This document shows positions 4,910-9,558 of a DNA stretch of 9,558 bases, piece after piece; within the stretch, counting starts at the first letter, position 1, and every line of letters begins with the position of its first letter. Made by a program: the position numbers and the translations under genes. The notes below the pieces were generated by a model. The model made no database searches, was not told the origin of the DNA, and saw only the letters and a program-made list of their open reading frames with translations. This DNA is from Hungateiclostridiaceae bacterium UBA3922. GTDB taxonomy: Bacteria; Bacillota; Clostridia; Acetivibrionales; DTU013. The DNA lies in assembly GCA_002386045.1 (NCBI GenBank), contig DGEQ01000069.1, forward strand, positions 3,596-13,153, given 5' to 3'.

Positions 4910-6754
4910 ATGAAGAAAATCCTCAGTGATTTACTGAAATCCTTCAGGAAAATATCGATAAAGACGAAACTCGTATTGCTGCTGACCACGCAGATACTCA
5001 TACCGCTGGTGCTGGTCGGCTTCCTGAGCTACAAGAATTCCGAGGGCATCATAAAGGAGAACTCCACAGATTATTCAAGGGACATCCTGCACATGATCCG
5101 CCTCCGACTGGACGATTACCTCGACAACCTGATACAGATCTCGCAGGACCTCCTTTACGAAGAGAAGATATACGAGGTACTCAAGAGCAGCGGCAATATC
5201 CAGGATCCGCTCAGAATCTATGAAATACAAAACTCTGTCAACAGCCACCTCAAGATGATGGTGATCTCCAGGCCTGAAATAAGGTCGATCTGCATCTACT
5301 CCAATGACGGGAGGATGTTTTACCAGGATGACAACACAAGGGAAGCAGGTTCGCGTTCAGATCTCCCGTATGAAAAGATGTTCGCGCAGGCAAGGAAGGA
5401 AAATGGAAAACCGAGCCTGTATGTCGTGGCGGATGAGAACAAAAGGGCAAAGGATGTCTACATGATCAGGCAGATCAATGACAGGGACGATTTTGACGAA
5501 CTCGGGCTCCTGATCATGCACGTCAGGAAGGAATTGTTCGACGAGGTATACCAGGGCCTCACAGGCAATCTCGAAAATATAATGATACTTTCACCGGACA
5601 TGGAACTGGTAGCCAGCCGTAACATCGTGAATCCGAATATAATGGAAAGCATGCTGAACGAGGGCATAAGCGGCTACATGGGCGAGAAGATAGACGAAAA
5701 GGCAGGGATGTTCATATCCTATATAACCCAGGAAATGACGGGCTGGAAGATAGTTTCGTACGTGCGGCTGGACGTGCTCTACAAGGACGCCAGGACCCTC
5801 AGGAACAACATAATCATGCTCTGCATAGCCGCGGTCATCGTGCTTTCGGCCGTGACGCTGGTCATAGCAGTCAACATAGTCAAACCGATAAACAAGCTCG
5901 TGAATGGAATGAAAAAAGTACAGGAAGGCGAAGGCAACGTGCAGATAGAAGTGGACAGGGAGGATGAACTCGGCTTCCTGCAGAAGACGTTCAACGAGAT
6001 GTCCGGCGAGATCCACCATCTCGTCAACTGGGTCTACAGGGAACAGCTGACGAGGAAAGAAGCCGAGCTGAAAGCGCTGCAGTCACAGATAAACCCGCAC
6101 TTCCTGTTCAACACGCTGGAGGCTATCAACTGGATGGCCCAGTTGAACAATGTCCCGGAAATAAGCGAAACCGTGTCGGACCTTTCCGACCTGATGGAAG
6201 CGAGTATCGGGAGGGACGACCGCCTGATCACGCTCGAAGAGGAATTCCAGTATGCAGACAAATATATTTCTCTTCAAAAAAGGAGATTCGGCGATAAAAT
6301 AGAATTAATTAAAAACGTGCAGCCTGACGTCCTGGGTATAGAGATCCCAAGGCTGCTAATACAGCCGCTCATAGAAAATGCCGTGTACCACGGCATCGAA
6401 AGGAACAGGGGAAGGGGCACCATCACCCTCAACGCGTACAGGGACAAAAAAGGGTGCCTGTGCGTCGAAGTCATAGACAACGGCGCCGGCATGGAGCCCG
6501 AAGAACTCGAGGAACTGAATGCAAGGCTCACGCTGGACAATAACGCCTACTTCAGGGGCCTTGGCGGCAATAGACGCAAGAGTATCGGCATAGAAAACGT
6601 AAACAGGAGGATCAAGCTGTTTTACGGGGAGCAGTACGGCCTTAAGATGGAGAGCATGGTCGGTGAATTCACAAAAGTGACCATCAGGATACCATGCGAG
6701 GTAAACATGGACAATAGGGAGGGCTTCTATGTACAGGGTTCTGATAGTAGATGA
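4910..6754 (+). CDS. YesM/LytS-family sensor histidine kinase
   Basis: This 614-residue membrane kinase should autophosphorylate on sensing an extracellular, probably carbohydrate-linked, signal and pass the phosphate to the adjacent regulator. TM1 spans about 20-41 and TM2 about 300-322. They enclose an extracytoplasmic region of some 255 residues whose size suits a double Cache-type sensor domain (inferred). HAMP follows at about 323-375. The His_kinase block reads LQSQINPHFLFNTLEAINW with phospho-acceptor H397. The ATPase domain shows the N box IENAVYHG (N490), the G1 box DNGAGM (523-528) and SIGIENVNRR (558 onward). I chose the ATG at 4910 because GGGGGTC sits just upstream and TM1 context is then normal; an upstream ATG at 4838 lies inside the lipoprotein gene and would add a 24-residue non-native extension. 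The gene's 3' end overlaps the regulator gene by 26 bp. Confidence 0.93.
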   Translation: MKKILSDLLKSFRKISIKTKLVLLLTTQILIPLVLVGFLSYKNSEGIIKENSTDYSRDILHMIRLRLDDYLDNLIQISQDLLYEEKIYEVLKSSGNIQDPLRIYEIQNSVNSHLKMMVISRPEIRSICIYSNDGRMFYQDDNTREAGSRSDLPYEKMFAQARKENGKPSLYVVADENKRAKDVYMIRQINDRDDFDELGLLIMHVRKELFDEVYQGLTGNLENIMILSPDMELVASRNIVNPNIMESMLNEGISGYMGEKIDEKAGMFISYITQEMTGWKIVSYVRLDVLYKDARTLRNNIIMLCIAAVIVLSAVTLVIAVNIVKPINKLVNGMKKVQEGEGNVQIEVDREDELGFLQKTFNEMSGEIHHLVNWVYREQLTRKEAELKALQSQINPHFLFNTLEAINWMAQLNNVPEISETVSDLSDLMEASIGRDDRLITLEEEFQYADKYISLQKRRFGDKIELIKNVQPDVLGIEIPRLLIQPLIENAVYHGIERNRGRGTITLNAYRDKKGCLCVEVIDNGAGMEPEELEELNARLTLDNNAYFRGLGGNRRKSIGIENVNRRIKLFYGEQYGLKMESMVGEFTKVTIRIPCEVNMDNREGFYVQGSDSR

Positions 6755-8348
6755 CGAACCGATAATACGTAAAGGCCTCAGGAACATAATCAACTGGAAG
6801 AACTTCGACTGCGAGGTCATCGCGGAGGCTTCGGACGGTCTTGACGGCCTTGAACTCGTCAGGAAGCACAAGCCCGACATCATAATCACCGATATCAAGA
6901 TGCCTGAAGCAGATGGTCTTTCGATGATAAAACAGATAAAGGAAGATGTGCCTGAAAGCAAGATAATCATACTGACAGGCCACAGGAACTTCGATTACGC
7001 CCATGAAGCAGTAAAGCTCGGGGTCACAGACTTCCTGCTGAAACCGTCGAGGATCGAGGAACTCACTGCCGCCATATCGCGCGCGGTAAAGGAACTCAAC
7101 TTCCAGAAGCAGAGGAACGAGGAACTGAACAAGCTCAGCCATTTGTTCAACCAGAACATATCCGTCCTGCGGGAAAAACTCCTCTACGATATCATTTACG
7201 AAATCAACACGAACCCGGAAGATATAAAGGAAAAGCTGGAACTGTTCAAAATGAAACAGGGGAGGTTCCGCATGCTCCTGGTCCAGAACGATGCCGAGGA
7301 AAGCGACGACGGCGAGATCAGCCAGTACGACAGGCATCTCTACCAGTTTGGGATCATAAATACTTTTGTCGAGATTTTTTCAGATAAATTCGAAATGATG
7401 CCTGTAACGCTAAACACCATCGGGATCGCATTCATAGTCATACCCCTGAAGGAAACGGCAGACGACCTGGATGAGATGATAAACAGGAAATGTACTTATC
7501 TCCAGGAGATAATAAACAACTGCTTCGGGTTCACCGTAACGATAGCCATCAGTTCCGACGGAAGCGACTTCACCGAGCTCCCGCAAAAATTCAGGGAGTG
7601 CAGGGAAGCACTCGAGCACAAGTTCTACCTCGGCAGCAATTCGATCATTTATCACAGCGATGTCAACACATTTTTCAGGTATGACGACCACTCCATGCTT
7701 GAGAAGCTGCAGAAAGCACTGGTCGAAGGTATAAAATCCGGGAACGAGGCAGCGGTCGATGAAAGGCTGAAAGACATATTCAGCTACATCAGGGGGATCG
7801 ACCCGTCAAAAAAGGAATTCATCAAGAATTTCTACTGGAACACCATCACCGCAATAAACAACATCAGGCTGTCGCTGAAGGCCGGAGAGGGTAACAGGAA
7901 GGTAGAATATTCAGAATTGAGCGGCTTATACGGACTGATCGAAAAATGCAACAATGCCGATGAACTGAACATGCTCCTCGAAGAATCAGCAAGGAGCGTC
8001 GTGACAAAGGTAAACAATTACAACAACAAGAGCATAAAGCTCATACTGAGGAAAGCGGTCGAATACCTGCATGAGCATTATCACGAACCGATAACGCTCA
8101 ACGAAGTCGCGGAGCACACGCTCGTCAGCACGTATTACATAAGCCGTATGTTCAAAAAAGAGATGGGGAAGAACTTCGTGGACTACCTGAATGAACTCAG
8201 GATAGAGAAGGCAAAGGAACTGCTTAAAGACGTCCGATTAAAAACCTATGAAGTCGCCGAAAAAGTAGGTATCCCCGATGCCCATTATTTCTCGAGGCTA
8301 TTCAAGAAGTACGTCGGCATGACTCCTACGGAATTCCGCGAACAATAG
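6729..8348 (+). CDS. YesN-family response regulator with AraC DNA-binding domain
   Basis: This 539-residue regulator pairs a receiver domain with a C-terminal AraC/XylS DNA-binding domain and should act as a transcription activator of transport or glycan-use genes. The receiver (1-120) has acidic pocket D8 and D9, phospho-acceptor D55 in ITDIKMP, T83 in ILTGH, Y90 and K105 in LLKPS. A long middle region (about 140-430) resembles the poorly conserved linker domain seen in YesN proteins. The last 105 residues (435-539) carry two helix-turn-helix units, ITLNEVAEHTLVSTYYISRM and the second from about 505, ending with the family signature YFSRLFKKYVGMTPTEFR. A ribosome site AGGGAGGG at 6716-6723 precedes the ATG, and the 26-bp overlap with the kinase gene suggests translational coupling. 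Length and domain order are normal. The targets are not visible; the convergent permease operon or the lipoprotein gene are the natural guesses. Confidence 0.94.
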   Translation: MYRVLIVDDEPIIRKGLRNIINWKNFDCEVIAEASDGLDGLELVRKHKPDIIITDIKMPEADGLSMIKQIKEDVPESKIIILTGHRNFDYAHEAVKLGVTDFLLKPSRIEELTAAISRAVKELNFQKQRNEELNKLSHLFNQNISVLREKLLYDIIYEINTNPEDIKEKLELFKMKQGRFRMLLVQNDAEESDDGEISQYDRHLYQFGIINTFVEIFSDKFEMMPVTLNTIGIAFIVIPLKETADDLDEMINRKCTYLQEIINNCFGFTVTIAISSDGSDFTELPQKFRECREALEHKFYLGSNSIIYHSDVNTFFRYDDHSMLEKLQKALVEGIKSGNEAAVDERLKDIFSYIRGIDPSKKEFIKNFYWNTITAINNIRLSLKAGEGNRKVEYSELSGLYGLIEKCNNADELNMLLEESARSVVTKVNNYNNKSIKLILRKAVEYLHEHYHEPITLNEVAEHTLVSTYYISRMFKKEMGKNFVDYLNELRIEKAKELLKDVRLKTYEVAEKVGIPDAHYFSRLFKKYVGMTPTEFREQ

Positions 8349-8462
8349 CAGTGTGAGTTTTGACGGGCAGACTGCCGCGGACCGGGTATAAACAGCGGGC
8401 ATATGCGGCCATGAAGTAATGGGATACGCAAGATAAAAAATACCGGGCTTTGCAGAAAACAA

Positions 8463-8488
8463 CAAGGGGGGATCAGTTTCCCCCCTTG
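8463..8488. terminator. Intrinsic terminator between convergent operons
   Basis: CAAGGGGGGA (8463-8472) pairs with TCCCCCCTTG (8479-8488) around a 6-nt loop, giving a 10-bp stem with six G-C pairs in a row. On the minus strand it is followed by TTGTTTTC, so it suits the permease operon best; on the plus strand the following CCTGTTCAATAT is a weaker tail. It lies 115 bp after the regulator stop and 59 bp after the permease stop, as expected for a shared bidirectional terminator. Confidence 0.85.
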
Positions 8489-8508
8489 CCTGTTCAATAT
8501 GATACCTC

Positions 8509-8522
8509 GTGCCAAACGGCAC
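8509..8522. repeat. Small hairpin after the permease stop codon
   Basis: GTGCC-AAAC-GGCAC forms a 5-bp stem with a 4-nt loop, 24 bp beyond the minus-strand permease stop and ahead of the main terminator. It has no T-run. It may protect the mRNA 3' end or be chance. Confidence 0.3.
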
Positions 8523-8546
8523 TCCGTGCTCCCGGCCGATCCTTCG

Positions 8547-9431
8547 TCATCCCTTTATGGCTCCGGCCTGTACGCCTCTGACAATGAACTTGGAAAGGAA
8601 TACATAGACTATGACTACAGGCAGGATCGCCAGCAGTATGAACATGTATACCTTGCCCATGTCGAATTTTGAGTAATCGGCGCTTCGAAGCTGCGCGATC
8701 ATTATCGGGACCGTTTTTCTCTCGAGCTTGTCAAGGAGCAGCGCCGGTATGAAGTAGTTGTTCCATGAACCGACGAACGCGAATATCAGTTGCACGGCCA
8801 GGGCAGGTCTTATGATTGGCAGCACGATCCTGTTGAAAGTACTGAATTCATTGGATCCGTCACACCTTGCAGCTTCCACGATCTCCAGCGGCAGTATCGC
8901 CTCCATGTATTGCTTCATGTAGAAAAACACTACAGGCGCGGCGATGCTTGGCAATATCAGCGGAAGGTAGTTATTGGTCAGCTTGAGTTTGTAAACGATC
9001 TGGACAAAGCCTACGGCGCCGACCTGCGGCGGGATCATCATAACAGCCAGGATGAATATATATGCGAACTTCCTGCCCTTGAAATCATATGCATGTATGC
9101 CGAAAGCCGTCAGGGCCGAGAAATAGGTCGTCAGGATGCCCGTTAGGATGGCGATGATAAAGCTGTTCCTCAGCCCTATGGGGATGCTTATGGAAACGTC
9201 ATTCCATGCATTGCGCAGGTTGGTCCAGAAATTTTCCTGCGGCGTCAGGCGGAATCCTGCCTGCAGTTGTGCATTGGAGCGAGTTGAATTGACGAACAGC
9301 AGGTAGAACGAGAACAAACATAAGACCGTCAGGAAAACCAACACTGCATAAACGACCGCCCGGCATATGTAAAGCCTTGTCCGCGCTCTCTGGCTTTCAT
9401 AATCACTTCTTGTATAAGGATAGCTTCTCAT
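8547..9431 (-). CDS. Carbohydrate ABC transporter permease, MalG type
   Basis: This 294-residue inner permease subunit belongs to the CUT1 sugar importer family and would pair with the MalF-type permease encoded just upstream. Six membrane spans are visible at about residues 25-47, 87-110, 121-145, 155-172, 210-230 and 260-284. The cytoplasmic EAA loop that contacts the ATPase reads EAARCDG (186-192) and continues to the conserved LPIIRPAL. Other family marks are SWNNYFIPALLL after the fifth span, RNSFIIAI at the start of the second, and a C-terminal GAIKG. A strong AGGAGG (complement of 9438-9443) lies 6 nt before the ATG at 9431, and the stop of the upstream permease is only 13 nt away, so the two genes are one operon. 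No ATPase gene is present; CUT1 systems often use a shared MsmX-type ATPase encoded elsewhere. The substrate is unknown. Confidence 0.94.
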   Translation of the reverse strand: MRSYPYTRSDYESQRARTRLYICRAVVYAVLVFLTVLCLFSFYLLFVNSTRSNAQLQAGFRLTPQENFWTNLRNAWNDVSISIPIGLRNSFIIAILTGILTTYFSALTAFGIHAYDFKGRKFAYIFILAVMMIPPQVGAVGFVQIVYKLKLTNNYLPLILPSIAAPVVFFYMKQYMEAILPLEIVEAARCDGSNEFSTFNRIVLPIIRPALAVQLIFAFVGSWNNYFIPALLLDKLERKTVPIMIAQLRSADYSKFDMGKVYMFILLAILPVVIVYVFLSKFIVRGVQAGAIKG

Positions 9432-9444
9432 TTATGTCCTCCTT

Positions 9445-9558
9445 TCAACGGCTGCTGCGCTGTCTGATCATGCTCCGGTAAACGATTATGCTTAGCAGTG
9501 CCGTTATGGCGAACAGGTATACTGAAATCGCACCGGACATGCCGTAATTCTTGCTTGG
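9445..9558 (-). CDS. Carbohydrate ABC transporter permease, MalF type (3' end only)
   Basis: The last 37 codons of a minus-strand gene enter from the right edge in the frame whose stop TGA is the complement of 9445-9447. The residues start PSKNYGMSGAISVYLF and continue through a hydrophobic final span (SGAISVYLFAITALLSIIVY) to a basic tail, RSMIRQRSSR. The NYGMSGAIS motif before the last membrane helix is typical of MalF/UgpA-like partners of MalG permeases. Its stop overlaps the ribosome-site region of the downstream permease gene, which supports translational coupling. Only the C-terminal end is visible, so substrate and completeness cannot be judged. Confidence 0.82.
   Translation of the reverse strand, partial: PSKNYGMSGAISVYLFAITALLSIIVYRSMIRQRSSR

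Noticed and set aside
6378..6396. Inverted repeat ATGCCGTG-TAC-CACGGCAT in the kinase gene
   Set aside because: It lies in the invariant N box, where residues constrain the codons, so the symmetry is most simply coincidence.

Overview
The window looks like a chromosomal segment from a Gram-positive, probably clostridial or Paenibacillus-like, member of the Bacillota. The reasons are a ClpE-type unfoldase with an N-terminal four-cysteine zinc finger, a YesM/YesN two-component pair, a lipoprotein substrate-binding protein with CUT1 sugar permeases, and strong AGGAGG ribosome binding sites. Codon use is distinctive: AGG is favoured for Arg and ATA is common for Ile in all the large genes. This bias helps to dismiss several long shadow frames. 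Assignment below phylum level is not possible from the sequence alone.

Layout, left to right. Positions 1-150 carry a short degenerate tandem repeat and perhaps the end of an upstream gene. A perfect 14-bp hairpin at 151-182 looks like a bidirectional terminator. A short 41-codon gene lies on the minus strand (253-378) with a perfect Shine-Dalgarno and a plausible promoter; it encodes a small single-span membrane protein. Positions 379-1016 contain no convincing gene. They hold a plus-strand extended -10 promoter, a small palindrome, and a degenerate tandem array of roughly 40-bp units ending just before the clpE-like gene (1017-3422). That gene ends in a 13-residue tandem duplication encoded by 39-bp units.

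Next comes a plus-strand block: a sugar-type substrate-binding lipoprotein (3558-4880), a YesM-like sensor histidine kinase (4910-6754) and a YesN-like AraC-family response regulator (6729-8348). The kinase and regulator genes overlap by 26 bp. A strong hairpin terminator (8463-8488) separates this block from a convergent minus-strand operon. That operon contains a MalG-type permease (8547-9431), preceded by the last 37 codons of a MalF-type permease that continues beyond the window (9445-9558).

The likely logic is carbohydrate sensing and uptake. The lipoprotein either delivers sugar to the permeases or presents it to the kinase, and the regulator switches on the neighbouring uptake and degradation genes. 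The Clp gene is probably a separate protein-quality-control unit, although no clear terminator separates it from the lipoprotein gene. I did not find a convincing new defence or mobile system. The least expected items are the hidden small membrane-protein gene, the minisatellite-like repeats on both sides of the clp gene (one copy pair lying inside its reading frame), and the lipoprotein-kinase-regulator arrangement.
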